A stretch of 64,000 bases of DNA from Streptomyces hiroshimensis (GCF_014650335.1 NZ_BMUT01000005.1:313744-377743); one strand, 5' to 3'. Positions 50,584 to 59,998 are shown, counted from the stretch's first letter. Numbers and translations: made by a program. Notes: generated by a model from the letters alone, not told the origin.

Positions 50584-52158
50584 TCAGCCCTCGCCCAGCA
50601 GCTTGCCGTCCGCGGTCTCGAACTGCTGCTTGAAGGACGCGATCGCGTCGCCCACGGCCTGCAGCGTGTCGTCGGACATCTTGCCGCCCTCACGGATGGA
50701 GGTCATGAGGCCCTTGTGCTCGCGGTGCAGGAAGTCCAGCAGCTCGCGCTCGAAGCGGCGGATGTCCTCGACCGGGACGTCGTCCATCTTGCCGGTGGTG
50801 CCGGCCCAGATCGAGACGACCTGGTCCTCGGTGGAGTACGGGGCGTACTGGGCCTGCTTCAGCAGCTCGACCATGCGCTTACCGCGCTCCAGCGAGGCCT
50901 TCGAGGCCGCGTCCAGGTCGGAACCGAAGGCGGCGAACGCCTCCAGCTCACGGAACTGGGCGAGGTCCACGCGAAGCCGGCCGGAGACCTGCTTCATGGC
51001 CTTGTGCTGGGCGGAGCCACCGACACGCGAGACCGAGATACCGACGTTCAGGGCCGGGCGCTGGCCGGCGTTGAACAGGTCGGACTCCAGGAAGCACTGG
51101 CCGTCGGTGATGGAGATGACGTTGGTCGGGATGAACGCCGAGACGTCGTTGGCCTTGGTCTCGACGATCGGCAGACCGGTCATCGAGCCGGCACCCATCT
51201 CGTCGGAGAGCTTGGCGCAGCGCTCCAGCAGACGCGAGTGCAGGTAGAAGACGTCACCCGGGTAGGCCTCACGGCCCGGCGGGCGGCGCAGCAGCAGCGA
51301 CACGGCGCGGTAGGCGTCGGCCTGCTTCGACAGGTCGTCGAAGACGATCAGGACGTGCTTGCCCTGGTACATCCAGTGCTGACCGATGGCCGAGCCGGTG
51401 TAGGGGGCGAGGAACTTGAAGCCCGCCGGGTCGGACGCGGGGGCCGCGACGATCGTCGTGTACTCCAGCGCACCGGCCTCCTCCAGCGCGGCGCGCACGG
51501 AGGCGATGGTGGAGCCCTTCTGGCCGATGGCGACGTAGATGCAGCGGACCTGCTTCTTCGGGTCGCCGGTGCGCCAGTTGTCACGCTGGTTGATGATCGT
51601 GTCGACGGCCAGCGCGGTCTTGCCGGTCTGGCGGTCGCCGATGACCAGCTGACGCTGACCGCGGCCGACCGGGGTCATCGCGTCGACGGCCTTGTAGCCG
51701 GTCTCCATCGGCTCGTGGACCGACTTGCGCTGCATGACCGTGGGGGCCTGCAGCTCGAGGGCGCGGCGGCCCTCGATGCCGGCGATCTCGCCGAGGCCGT
51801 CGATCGGGTTGCCCAGCGGGTCGACGACGCGGCCGAGGTAGCCCTCGCCGACCGCGACGGAGAGCACCTCACCGGTGCGCTGCACCGGCTGGCCCTCCTC
51901 GATGCCGCTGAACTCGCCGAGGACGACCGCACCGATCTCGCGCTCCTCGAGGTTGAGGGCGAGACCGAGGGTTCCGTCCTCGAACCGCAGCAGCTCGTTC
52001 GCCATGGCCGAGGGAAGGCCCTCGACCTTAGCGATGCCGTCGCCGGCAACGCTGACCGTACCGACCTCCTCGCGCGAGGCCGCGTCCGGCTTGTACGCCT
52101 GGACAAAGTTCTCCAGCGCGTCCCGGATCTCCTCCGGCCGGATCGTGAGCTCCGCCAT
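50584..52158 (-). CDS. atpA: F1 ATP synthase alpha subunit
   Basis: 524 residues. Non-catalytic nucleotide-binding subunit with P-loop GDRQTGKT (174-181) and the typical N-terminus AELTIRPEEIRDALENFV. The ATG at 52158 is chosen over upstream in-frame codons, which run into the non-coding gap after atpH. The 136-nt gap before it is the longest inside the core operon and contains small hairpins, possibly setting alpha/beta stoichiometry. Confidence 0.99.
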   Translation of the reverse strand: MAELTIRPEEIRDALENFVQAYKPDAASREEVGTVSVAGDGIAKVEGLPSAMANELLRFEDGTLGLALNLEEREIGAVVLGEFSGIEEGQPVQRTGEVLSVAVGEGYLGRVVDPLGNPIDGLGEIAGIEGRRALELQAPTVMQRKSVHEPMETGYKAVDAMTPVGRGQRQLVIGDRQTGKTALAVDTIINQRDNWRTGDPKKQVRCIYVAIGQKGSTIASVRAALEEAGALEYTTIVAAPASDPAGFKFLAPYTGSAIGQHWMYQGKHVLIVFDDLSKQADAYRAVSLLLRRPPGREAYPGDVFYLHSRLLERCAKLSDEMGAGSMTGLPIVETKANDVSAFIPTNVISITDGQCFLESDLFNAGQRPALNVGISVSRVGGSAQHKAMKQVSGRLRVDLAQFRELEAFAAFGSDLDAASKASLERGKRMVELLKQAQYAPYSTEDQVVSIWAGTTGKMDDVPVEDIRRFERELLDFLHREHKGLMTSIREGGKMSDDTLQAVGDAIASFKQQFETADGKLLGEG

Positions 52159-52294
52159 CTGGGTTCCCTGCTCTCCTTGTTGGGCCCGAAGTATTTCTTC
52201 TCCGGAGGCTGGGTTCCGCAGCGGTGCTGCGGGCCCCCGGAGGACACCGTCGGCCCAACTCGGGCCGTCAGTCATGCTCTTGAGTTGGTGGCTG

Positions 52295-53110
52295 TCAGCC
52301 GGCCATCCGCCGGTCCGCCTCGGCGAGGCGGTCCGCGATGCTGCCGTTGATGACCTCGTCGCCGATCCGCACCTGCACACCGCCGATGAGCTCGGGGTCG
52401 ATGTCCAGGTTGAGGTGGACACGGCGCCCGTACAGCTTGGCGAGCGCATCGCCGAGCCGCTGCTTCTGGGCGTCGCTCATCGGCACCGCGGACGTGACCA
52501 CTGCGACCACACGGTCCCGGCGGTCCGCGGCCAGCTTGGAGAGGGCGTTGAGCCCCGCCTCCAGGCTACGGCCCCGCGGCTGTGCCACAAGACGGACGAC
52601 GAGTCGCTCGGTGACCGGGTTGGCCCGGCCCCCCAGCAGCTCGCGCACCAGCGCGGCCTTGGCCGAGCGGTTCGCGACCTTGTCCGTCAGCGCGGCCCGC
52701 AGCTCGGAGCTGGAGGCGACGATGCGGCCGAAGCGGAACAGCTCGTCCTCGACGTCGTCCAGGACACCGGCGCGGTCGGCGGCGATGAACTCGGCGCCGG
52801 AGGCCAGCTCCTCGATCGCGTCCACCAGGTCGCGCGAGCGCGACCAGCGGGAACGGACCATCCCGGAGACCAGGTCGGCGCACTCGCCGCCCACCTGGCC
52901 GCCGAGCAGACGCCCGGCCAGCTGGGACTTGGCCTCACCCGACTGGGCGGGGTCGGTCAGGACCCGGCGCAGCGAGACCTCGCGGTCCAGCAGCGCGGTG
53001 ACCGCGGCGAGGTCGTCGGCGAGCTTCGCCGCGTCCACGGAGGTGTTGTCCGCCAGCGCGTCGAGGCGCTCACGTGCGGAGGCCAGTGCCTCCCGGCTCG
53101 CGCCGCTCAT
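52295..53110 (-). CDS. atpH: F1 ATP synthase delta subunit
   Basis: 271 residues, the longer actinobacterial form (E. coli delta is 177). It joins F1 to the peripheral stalk. The C-terminal part has the family segment VHLNLDIDPELIGGVQVRIGDEVINGSI. The first about 90 residues form an extra helical N-terminal extension. It overlaps atpF by 4 nt. Confidence 0.97.
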   Translation of the reverse strand: MSGASREALASARERLDALADNTSVDAAKLADDLAAVTALLDREVSLRRVLTDPAQSGEAKSQLAGRLLGGQVGGECADLVSGMVRSRWSRSRDLVDAIEELASGAEFIAADRAGVLDDVEDELFRFGRIVASSSELRAALTDKVANRSAKAALVRELLGGRANPVTERLVVRLVAQPRGRSLEAGLNALSKLAADRRDRVVAVVTSAVPMSDAQKQRLGDALAKLYGRRVHLNLDIDPELIGGVQVRIGDEVINGSIADRLAEADRRMAG

Positions 53111-53676
53111 CGGTTCGCCTCTGCCTTCGTCGCACCGGCCGCCGCCTTGGCCTCGAGGTCATCGAGGAAGCGGTCGATGGTCCGGCTCTGCCGGGCCGCG
53201 TCCGCGAGGGACTCGCCGACGATCCGGCCGGCCAGGTCGCCGGCGAGCTTGCCCACGTCCTGGCGGAGCGAGGCCGAAGCGGCCTTGCGGTCGGCCTCGA
53301 TCTGGGCGTGGCCGGCAGCGATGATCTCCTCGCGCTGACGCTCACCCTCGGACCGCATCTCTGCGATCATCGACGCACCCTGCTCCTGCGCCTCCTGGCG
53401 CATGCGGGCGGCCTCATGGCGGGCGTCGGCGAGCTGGGCCCGGTAGTCCTCGAGCACCTGCTGCGCCTCGGCCTGGGCGGCCTCGGCCTTCTCCATGCCG
53501 CCTTCGATGGCCTCGCGGCGCTCGTCCAGAGTCGAGTTGATCTTCGGGAGGAGCTTCTTGCCGAGGAAGATGAAGACGATGGCGAAGGCGATCAGGCCGA
53601 TGACGAGCTCTGGGAGCGGGGGCAGGAGCGGGTTTTCCAGCTCCCCCTCGCTCGCCAGGACTGCCAGGGGATTCAC
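53107..53676 (-). CDS. atpF: F0 ATP synthase b subunit
   Basis: 189 residues. One membrane segment (about residues 24-44, LVIGLIAFAIVFIFLGKKLL) then a long charged coiled coil that forms the peripheral stalk. GTG start; the stop overlaps atpH by 4 nt (ATGA). Confidence 0.97.
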   Translation of the reverse strand: MNPLAVLASEGELENPLLPPLPELVIGLIAFAIVFIFLGKKLLPKINSTLDERREAIEGGMEKAEAAQAEAQQVLEDYRAQLADARHEAARMRQEAQEQGASMIAEMRSEGERQREEIIAAGHAQIEADRKAASASLRQDVGKLAGDLAGRIVGESLADAARQSRTIDRFLDDLEAKAAAGATKAEANR

Positions 53677-53717
53677 ATCAATGCCTTCCGTCGAAAACAG
53701 TGGTCGTCAGGCTGTGA

Positions 53718-53969
53718 TCAGGCGGACGGGTAGACGAACGGCATGACCAGACCGATCAGGGCGAGCGCCTCACAGAAGGCGAAGCCGAGGATCTGGTTGG
53801 CGCGGATCAGGCCGGCGGCCTCGGGCTGACGGGCCAGCGCCTGGGTGCCGTTACCGAAGACGATGCCGACGCCGACGCCGGGGCCGATCGCGGCCAGGCC
53901 GTAACCGATCGAGCCGAGGTTGCCCTTGATCTCGACACCAGCGGCGATGGTCTGGAGAGCAGCAGACAT
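53718..53969 (-). CDS. atpE: F0 ATP synthase c subunit
   Basis: 83 residues, two membrane helices with the RQPE loop (47-50). The proton-binding Glu67 is in FAFCEALALIG. No Na+-binding pattern is visible, so it should be a proton ring. 76 nt follow atpB. Confidence 0.98.
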   Translation of the reverse strand: MSAALQTIAAGVEIKGNLGSIGYGLAAIGPGVGVGIVFGNGTQALARQPEAAGLIRANQILGFAFCEALALIGLVMPFVYPSA

Positions 53970-54045
53970 GCTCGTTCTTCCTTCTCTTTCACGGACCGGT
54001 GGGGGTTGGCCACCGGACGACTGTTGGTCTGGGGAGCGGGGGTGC

Positions 54046-54855
54046 TCAGTGGTGCTCTGCGAGCGCGCCCTGGACGTAGTTGGTGGCCAGCAGCACGAAG
54101 ACGTAAGCCTGGACGGCCTGGATGAAGAGCTCGAAGGCGGTCATCACGACGGTCATCACGAAGGAGACACCGGCGTAGGCGAAGCCGATCCCGTTCAGCA
54201 GGTACCAGCTGGCGACGGTGAACATCAGGATCAGCAGGTGACCGGCGAACATATTGGCGAAGAGCCGCACCGCGTGGGTGAAGGGCCGGATGATCACGTT
54301 CGAGAAGAACTCGAGGACCACGGCGAGCGGGAGGATCGGGCCGAGCGACTTGTCGTAGCCGACGATGTTCTTCAGGCCGCCGACGAAACCGTGCTTCTTG
54401 AACGTCAGGTACATCCACAGGACGTAGACGATCAGGGCGAGCGCCGCCGGGAAGGCGATGATCGACGTCACCGGGAACTGGGCGACCGGAATGATCGACC
54501 AGAGGTTCATGATCCAGACGAAGAAGAACAGCGAGACCATGAAGGGGACGTACTTCTCGCCCTCCTTCTTGCCGAGCGAGTCGTAGACGATGCCGCGGCG
54601 CACGAAGTCGTAACCCGCCTCACCGACCATCTGCAGCTTGCCGGGGACCACCTTGGCCCGGCCGAAGGCCGCCCAGAAGAAGCCGATGACGATGACCGTG
54701 GTCAGCACGGCCAGCAGCATGGGCTTGTTGAACTCGATCCCACCGACGGTGAAGAGCGGCTCGAACAGGAACGAGTTGAGGCCTGGGGCCGGGAAGCCGC
54801 ACCCATCGAAGATGTGGCAGTTGGTCTCGAAGGCGAGCATCTCGTTAGCACTCAC
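54046..54855 (-). CDS. atpB: F0 ATP synthase a subunit
   Basis: 269 residues from the GTG at 54855 with an AAGGAG ribosome binding site. About five to six membrane helices and the essential Arg in the helix VRLFANMFAGHLL. It forms the proton half-channels against the c-ring. The 258-nt gap to atpI is the largest in the operon and holds TATCGT on the minus strand near 55072, so a second internal promoter is possible. Confidence 0.97.
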   Translation of the reverse strand: MSANEMLAFETNCHIFDGCGFPAPGLNSFLFEPLFTVGGIEFNKPMLLAVLTTVIVIGFFWAAFGRAKVVPGKLQMVGEAGYDFVRRGIVYDSLGKKEGEKYVPFMVSLFFFVWIMNLWSIIPVAQFPVTSIIAFPAALALIVYVLWMYLTFKKHGFVGGLKNIVGYDKSLGPILPLAVVLEFFSNVIIRPFTHAVRLFANMFAGHLLILMFTVASWYLLNGIGFAYAGVSFVMTVVMTAFELFIQAVQAYVFVLLATNYVQGALAEHH

Positions 54856-55113
54856 CGCGAGCTCCTTCAGCGTGGCGCATAGGTACGGCAACCTCGTTGT
54901 GTCGGCACGGCGCGCAGCCGCGGAACGGCACTGGACTGGTCTTGCGGATGGGGGGGCAGGTGATCGGCGCGGGGCCGGTCGCGGGCATCAGCTGCATGGA
55001 CTGCCGATTCCGGCCCGGAAAACTCGGGTGTTCAGCTGCCTGCGCCCACTGTGCCTCAGATGGCACCGGACGATAGCAGGTGAGCGCCGGCACCTTTATC
55101 GCGGCCCTACCGG

Positions 55114-55551
55114 TCACGTCGGAGACCCGGCGGGCGCGGACTTCTTCGCCTCAACGGATTCCGGATCGACATAAAGGATCTTGGCCTTCAGATACGCCCG
55201 GGTCTGCGCGGCGGTCCACACGAGGACCGCGCCGAGCAGCGCGAAAGCGAACGCCCGGGTGTTGAACAGCGACGTGTCCCGGAAGACCGCGAGAACGACC
55301 GCGGCGATCAGGAACTGTGTCACGTAGAGCACCAGACCCATGGCCTGGAACAGGTGCGGGAAGGACTTCGCCGTGCGCTGGAGAACGAACAGGCCCATGG
55401 CCATCACGCCGCCCGCCACCAGGGTGCCGACGACGGCGCCGAGCGCACCCTTGCCGCCGGCGAGCACACCGCTCACGGCGGCGGCGACGATGCCGGCCAC
55501 GACGGTCGGGACGGCGCACTGCATGAGTGTTCGGGCGTCGTTGGACTGCAT
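55114..55551 (-). CDS. atpI: ATP synthase protein I
   Basis: 145 residues with four membrane helices (about residues 15-34, 40-60, 72-92, 100-118). AtpI helps assemble the c-ring in other bacteria. The ATG at 55551 has a GGAG ribosome binding site; longer in-frame starts are less likely. First gene of the operon; a Crp-like site lies 173 nt upstream. Confidence 0.93.
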   Translation of the reverse strand: MQSNDARTLMQCAVPTVVAGIVAAAVSGVLAGGKGALGAVVGTLVAGGVMAMGLFVLQRTAKSFPHLFQAMGLVLYVTQFLIAAVVLAVFRDTSLFNTRAFAFALLGAVLVWTAAQTRAYLKAKILYVDPESVEAKKSAPAGSPT

Positions 55552-55723
55552 GAAGGGTTTCTCCGGCGATGAGGTCGGAAGCAACGATTCGTCGTGGACG
55601 AGCGTATCCCCGGAAATGCTCGCGGCTTTACGGCGGAGGACCGCCGCACTACGGTCCTTCGGCTCCAGCACCGGGTTTCGTGAACGGTATCACAAACTAT
55701 TTGATGAGGTCTTTACCTACATC

Positions 55724-55741
55724 GTGTGCCGGACGTCACAC
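55724..55741. promoter_or_regulatory. Crp-like site upstream of the atp operon
   Basis: GTGTG-N8-CACAC dyad. The inner GTGCCGGACGTCAC matches the Streptomyces Crp motif GTG-N6-GNCAC that I recall. It is 173 nt from the atpI start and 36 nt beyond the terminator of the upstream glycosyltransferase gene. Confidence 0.55.
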
Positions 55742-55776
55742 GCAAGGGTCACGTCGCTGGTCAAGGCGCTGACGAG

Positions 55777-55805
55777 GGGTGGGTTCTCTGATAGAGAACC
55801 CACCC
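55777..55805 (-). terminator. terminator between the WecA-like gene and atpI
   Basis: Stem of GGGTGGGTTCTC with GAGAACCCACCC (12 bp, 13 with a closing T-A pair) immediately after the stop codon of the upstream gene. Its position separates that gene's transcript from the atp operon. Confidence 0.88.
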
Positions 55806-55806
55806 T

Positions 55807-57162
55807 TCAGCTGTTGCTGGTGATCCTCGTGAAGCGCGAGCGGTCGCCGATGGCGGTGGCGCCGTGGACACCGGCCGGCACGGGCTCGCGCTGCTCCCCG
55901 GGCTCCGCCGGCTCCTCGGCGGGCTCCGCCGCCCCGGCTGCTTCCGCCGCATCCAGAGCCCCGGCCGCCTCCGGCGCCGCGGCCGCGACCTTGCGGCGGC
56001 GGTAGCGCGGCGGCACGAACGCCTCGGCCCAGCGGGGGGCGCGCGGCTTGAAGCGCGGCAGCAGCAGGAGGACGAGGCCGGCCGCGCTCAGCGCGACGAT
56101 CAGCAGCAGGATCCAGGTGCTCGCCGAGTGCACGGAGTAGGCGACCGTGCCGAAGGCGATGAGCCCGGACCAGAAGTACATGATCAGCACCGCACGGCTG
56201 TGCGAGTGGCCGATCTCCAGCAGCCGGTGGTGCAGGTGGCCGCGGTCCGCGGCGAACGGCGACTGCCCGTTCCAGGTGCGCCGCACGATGGCGAGCAGCA
56301 GGTCCGCGACGGGCACCGCGATCACGGTCAGCGGCAGCAGCAGCGGGATGTAGACCGGCACCGTGGCGTGCACGACCGCGCGCTCCGAACCGCCCGTGAA
56401 AGCGTTGAGCACATCGGGGTCGACCTGGCCGGTGATGGAGATGGCGCCCGCGGCGAGCACGAGGCCGATGAGCATCGAGCCCGAATCACCCATAAAGATA
56501 CGTGCAGGGTGCATATTGTGCGGGAGGAATCCCAGGCACATGCCCATCAGGATCGCGGCGAACAGCGTCGCGGGCGCGGCCGCCTCCACGTTGTGGCCGA
56601 ACCAGAGCCGGTAGGCGTAGAGGAAGAACGCGGCGGCGGCGATGCACACCATTCCGGAGGCCAGACCGTCCAGGCCGTCGACGAAATTGACCGCGTTGAT
56701 GGTGATGACGACGAGGGCGACCGTCAGCAGCGTGCCCTGCATGGGGGTGAGCCCGACCGTGCCCACGCCGGGCACCGGGATCCACAGGATCGTCAGGCCC
56801 TGGAGCACCATCACACCGGCGGCGATCATCTGACCGCCCAGCTTGACCAGGGCGTCCACGCCCCACTTGTCGTCCAGCACGCCGAGGATCCAGATCAGCC
56901 CGGCGCCCGAGAGCAGCGCCCGCGGCTCGCTGTGCAGCTCGAAGACCTTGCCCAGGTTCGACAGGTGGGCGGCCACCAGCAGGCCCGCGCACAGGCCGCC
57001 GAACATCGCGATACCGCCGAGCCGCGGCGTCGGTTCCCGGTGTACGTCACGCGCGCGGATCTCCGGCATCGCGCCGGCCACGATCGCGAACTTCCGCACC
57101 GGTCCCGTCAGCAGATAGGTGACTGCCGCGGTGACGCACAGCGTCAGCAGGTATTCACGCAC
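55807..57162 (-). CDS. WecA/MraY-like undecaprenyl-phosphate phosphoglycosyl transferase
   Basis: 451 residues, about 11 membrane segments. Family motifs are LDDKWG (the first Asp pair), the NAVNFVDGLDGLASG block, FLPHNMHPARIFMGDSGSMLIG and HLHHRLLEIGHS. It transfers a sugar-1-phosphate, probably GlcNAc-1-P, to undecaprenyl phosphate on the inner face for wall glycopolymers. It is not MraY itself, whose gene lies in the dcw cluster. An Ala/Glu/Pro-rich C-terminal tail of about 70 residues follows the membrane core. GTG start. Confidence 0.9.
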   Translation of the reverse strand: MREYLLTLCVTAAVTYLLTGPVRKFAIVAGAMPEIRARDVHREPTPRLGGIAMFGGLCAGLLVAAHLSNLGKVFELHSEPRALLSGAGLIWILGVLDDKWGVDALVKLGGQMIAAGVMVLQGLTILWIPVPGVGTVGLTPMQGTLLTVALVVITINAVNFVDGLDGLASGMVCIAAAAFFLYAYRLWFGHNVEAAAPATLFAAILMGMCLGFLPHNMHPARIFMGDSGSMLIGLVLAAGAISITGQVDPDVLNAFTGGSERAVVHATVPVYIPLLLPLTVIAVPVADLLLAIVRRTWNGQSPFAADRGHLHHRLLEIGHSHSRAVLIMYFWSGLIAFGTVAYSVHSASTWILLLIVALSAAGLVLLLLPRFKPRAPRWAEAFVPPRYRRRKVAAAAPEAAGALDAAEAAGAAEPAEEPAEPGEQREPVPAGVHGATAIGDRSRFTRITSNS

Positions 57163-57273
57163 GGGCTGCCCCAGAGGTCGCGCTGGACATCACAGCCCCA
57201 CACCATATTCGCGTCCGCCCCCGATCCGTGAATACAGCTGTAGACGTACGGCCACCCGCGATGGTTGCAGCCG

Positions 57274-58548
57274 TCAGATGTGCGCGGGATAAGGAGCGTA
57301 GAGCGGGAAGCTCCCCGCGAGCCGGGCGACCTCCCCGCGCAGGCCCCCGTCCTGCCCCGCGCCCCGCAGCACCGCCCCGATCAGCGCGCCGATCCGGGCC
57401 ATCTCCGGCTCCCGCATGCCCTGTGTGGTGACGGCCGCGGTGCCCAGGCGCAGGCCGTGCGCCGTGCCGTGGGGCAGCCCGCAGACGTCCAGGACGATGC
57501 CGGCGGCCGCGAGCCTGCCGCGGGCCGTGGAGGCCTCCAGGGCGAGCCCGGAGACGTCGGTGGTGATGAGGTGCGTATCGGTGCCGCCCGTGGTCACAGC
57601 GAGGCCCTCAGCGGCCAGCGCGGCGGCAAGGGCGCGGGCGTTGGCCACCACCTGATGGGCGTACGCGGTGAAGGCCGGTGCCGCCGCCTCCCCGAAGGCC
57701 ACCGCCTTCGCCGCGACGGTGTGCATCTGCGCGCCGCCCTGGGTGAAGGGGAAGACCGCGCGGTCGACCCGGCCCGCGAGCTCGCCGCGGCACAGGATCA
57801 TGCCGCCGCGCGGGCCGCGCAGCACCTTGTGGGTGGTCGCGCACACCACGTCGGCGTACGGCACGGGGTTCGGCGCCGCTCCCCCGGCGACCAGGCCGAT
57901 GGGGTGGGCGGCGTCCACGATCAGGAAGGCGCCGCTCTCGTCGGCGATCTCCCGGAAAGCCGCGTAGTCGATGTGGCGCGGATACGAGATCGAGCCGCAG
58001 ACGATCGCCCTGGGCCGCAGCTCGCGGGCCAGCGCACGGACCTCGTCGTAGTCGATCAGGCCGGTGTCGCGGCGGACCCCGTAGCCGGTGAAGTCGAACC
58101 AGCGGCCGGAGAAGTTCGCGGGCGAGCCGTGCGTGAGGTGGCCGCCGTGCCGCAGGCCCATGGCCAGCACCTTGTCGCCCGGGCGCAGCAGGGCGGCGTA
58201 GGCGGCGAGCACCGCGGCGGAGCCGGAGTGGGGCTGGACGTTGGCGTGCTCGGCGCCGAAGAGGGCCTTGGCGCGGCCTGTGGCGGCGCGCTCGGCGAGG
58301 TCGACCAGCTCGCAGCCGCCGTGGTGGCGGGCGCCGGGATAGCCCTCGGCGTACTTGTTGGCCAGCGGGGAGCCGAGGGCCGCGAGGACGGCGGGCGAGG
58401 TGAAGTTCTCGGCGGCGATCAGCTGGAGGCCCGTGGACTGGCGTTCCAGCTCGGCGAGCACCAGGCCCGCCAGCTCCGGGTCCTGACGGCGCAGCGCGTC
58501 GAAGTCGGGACTCCAGTGGGTGTGGGGTGCTGCTGCGGTGACCGGCAT
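57274..58548 (-). CDS. glyA: serine hydroxymethyltransferase
   Basis: 424 residues from the ATG at 58548 (GGAG ribosome binding site). PLP-dependent interconversion of serine and glycine with tetrahydrofolate. The signatures are AAENFTSPAVLAALGS, KYAEGYPGARHHGG, the PLP lysine in TTHKVLRGPRGG and VLDVCGLPHGTAHG. The DAAHPIGLVAGG segment departs from the common DMAHIAG. Streptomyces usually have a second glyA. Confidence 0.93.
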   Translation of the reverse strand: MPVTAAAPHTHWSPDFDALRRQDPELAGLVLAELERQSTGLQLIAAENFTSPAVLAALGSPLANKYAEGYPGARHHGGCELVDLAERAATGRAKALFGAEHANVQPHSGSAAVLAAYAALLRPGDKVLAMGLRHGGHLTHGSPANFSGRWFDFTGYGVRRDTGLIDYDEVRALARELRPRAIVCGSISYPRHIDYAAFREIADESGAFLIVDAAHPIGLVAGGAAPNPVPYADVVCATTHKVLRGPRGGMILCRGELAGRVDRAVFPFTQGGAQMHTVAAKAVAFGEAAAPAFTAYAHQVVANARALAAALAAEGLAVTTGGTDTHLITTDVSGLALEASTARGRLAAAGIVLDVCGLPHGTAHGLRLGTAAVTTQGMREPEMARIGALIGAVLRGAGQDGGLRGEVARLAGSFPLYAPYPAHI

Positions 58549-58642
58549 GGCGCGCGCTCCGGACCTCGGTGGTGCACGGGACATCGGAAGATGCGGTGCG
58601 TGTCACCCAATGTAGGCCCGCGCCCGCGCCGGCGCAGGGCGG

Positions 58643-59302
58643 TCAGGACCCGGCGGTGCGCCCGGTGAGTGCGGTGAGGACCGGGTCGAGGGCCTGGTTG
58701 ATCTCGTCGCCGATGGAGCGGAAGAAGGTGATCGGGGCGCCGTAGGGGTCGTGGACCTCGTCGGCCTCGGCGTTCGGGGCGAGCAGCCAGCCGCGCAGGG
58801 CGGCGGCGGCCTGCACCAGGGCGCGGGCCCGCTCGACCACGCCGCCGGCCCGCTCGGGGTCCGGGAGGGTCGCGGGGTCTATGGCCCGCACCAGCCGGGT
58901 GAACTCCTTCAGCGTGAAGGTGCGCAGCCCGGCCGAATGGCCCATGGAGATGACCTGGGCGCGGTGGTCGCGGGTGGCGGTCAGGACGAGGTCGGCGCGG
59001 ATGACGTGCTCGTCGAGCAGCTCGCGGCCGGTGAACCCGTCGGGGTCGGCGCCGAGGTCGGCGAGGACCGTGGCGGCGTGCGCCTCCATCGGGGCCCCCT
59101 CGTGGCCCCAGGTGCCGGCGCTCTCCACCACCAGGCCGCCCGCGAAGGGGTCGCCGAGCCGGTCGGTGAGGGCATGGCGGGTCAGCCGCTCGGTGATGGG
59201 CGAGCGGCAGACGTTGCCGGTGCTGACGTGGAGGATGCGGAAGGTGTCGGCCTTGGCCGCCGTGTCCGGTCCCGCTATGCCACGCCCCTGCGGGGCGATC
59301 AA
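58643..59302 (-). CDS. low-molecular-weight phosphatase-like protein with Ser at the catalytic Cys
   Basis: 219 residues. The N-terminal phosphate loop reads HVSTGNVCRSP (26-35 region): the position of the catalytic Cys (CxxxxCR in active enzymes) is Ser27, while Cys32, Arg33 and Ser34 remain. The Asp-Pro general-acid motif (HDPYGAP) is kept. It may be inactive as a tyrosine phosphatase, bind phosphate ligands, or act by another chemistry. It starts at a TTG overlapping the tsaC stop (TTGA). About 25 residues precede the conserved fold. Confidence 0.85.
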   Translation of the reverse strand: MIAPQGRGIAGPDTAAKADTFRILHVSTGNVCRSPITERLTRHALTDRLGDPFAGGLVVESAGTWGHEGAPMEAHAATVLADLGADPDGFTGRELLDEHVIRADLVLTATRDHRAQVISMGHSAGLRTFTLKEFTRLVRAIDPATLPDPERAGGVVERARALVQAAAALRGWLLAPNAEADEVHDPYGAPITFFRSIGDEINQALDPVLTALTGRTAGS

Positions 59303-59946
59303 TTCGCCACCTCGAGGTCGGGTACCACCTCGCGCAGCTGCTCGGCGCTGATCGCACCGGCGCGCAGCAGCACGGGCACCTTGCCGGTGACGTCCACGAT
59401 GGAGGACGGCACGTCGGCGGGGGTCGGGCCGCCGTCGAGGTAGACGGAGACGGAGTCGCCGAGCATCTCCTGGGCGGCGTCGCAGTCCTGCGGCGCCGGG
59501 TGGCCGGTGAGGTTGGCGCTGGAGACGGCCATCGGGCCGAACTCGGTGAGCAGCTCGATGGCGACCGGGTGCAGCGGCATCCGGACGGCGACGGTGCCGC
59601 GGGTCTCGCCCAGGTCCCAGGTCAGGGACGGCTGGTGGTTGGCGACGAGGGTGAGCGCGCCGGGCCAGAAGGCGTCGACGAGCTCCCAGGCCTGCTCGGA
59701 GAAGTCCGTGACGAGGCCGTGCAGGGTGTTCGGGGAGCCGACGAGGACGGGCGAGGGCATGCCGCGGCCGCGGCCCTTGGCCTGCAGGAGATCGCCGACG
59801 GCCTCGCGGCTGAAGGCGTCCGCACCGATGCCGTACACGGTGTCGGTGGGCAGCACGACCAGCTCACCGCGGCGCACCGCGGCGACCGCCTCGCGCAGGC
59901 CGGTCTTGCGGTCGGTCGCGTCGCTGCAGTCGTATCGCCGTGCCAT
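59299..59946 (-). CDS. tsaC: L-threonylcarbamoyladenylate synthase
   Basis: 215 residues of the Sua5/YciO/YrdC fold. It makes threonylcarbamoyl-AMP from Thr, bicarbonate and ATP for the t6A37 modification of tRNAs that read ANN codons. The motifs are VVLPTDTVYGIGADA, LLQAKGRGRGMP (the KxR substrate loop) and PSSIVDVTG. The linker region after about residue 185 is short, so this is the TsaC/short Sua5 form. GAGGAGG ribosome binding site. It overlaps the phosphatase-like gene. Confidence 0.95.
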   Translation of the reverse strand: MARRYDCSDATDRKTGLREAVAAVRRGELVVLPTDTVYGIGADAFSREAVGDLLQAKGRGRGMPSPVLVGSPNTLHGLVTDFSEQAWELVDAFWPGALTLVANHQPSLTWDLGETRGTVAVRMPLHPVAIELLTEFGPMAVSSANLTGHPAPQDCDAAQEMLGDSVSVYLDGGPTPADVPSSIVDVTGKVPVLLRAGAISAEQLREVVPDLEVAN

Positions 59947-59998
59947 TAACGGACCTCCTCGTACGGGGCGAACAGGGCAGATGTCAGGGGTGCCGTCG

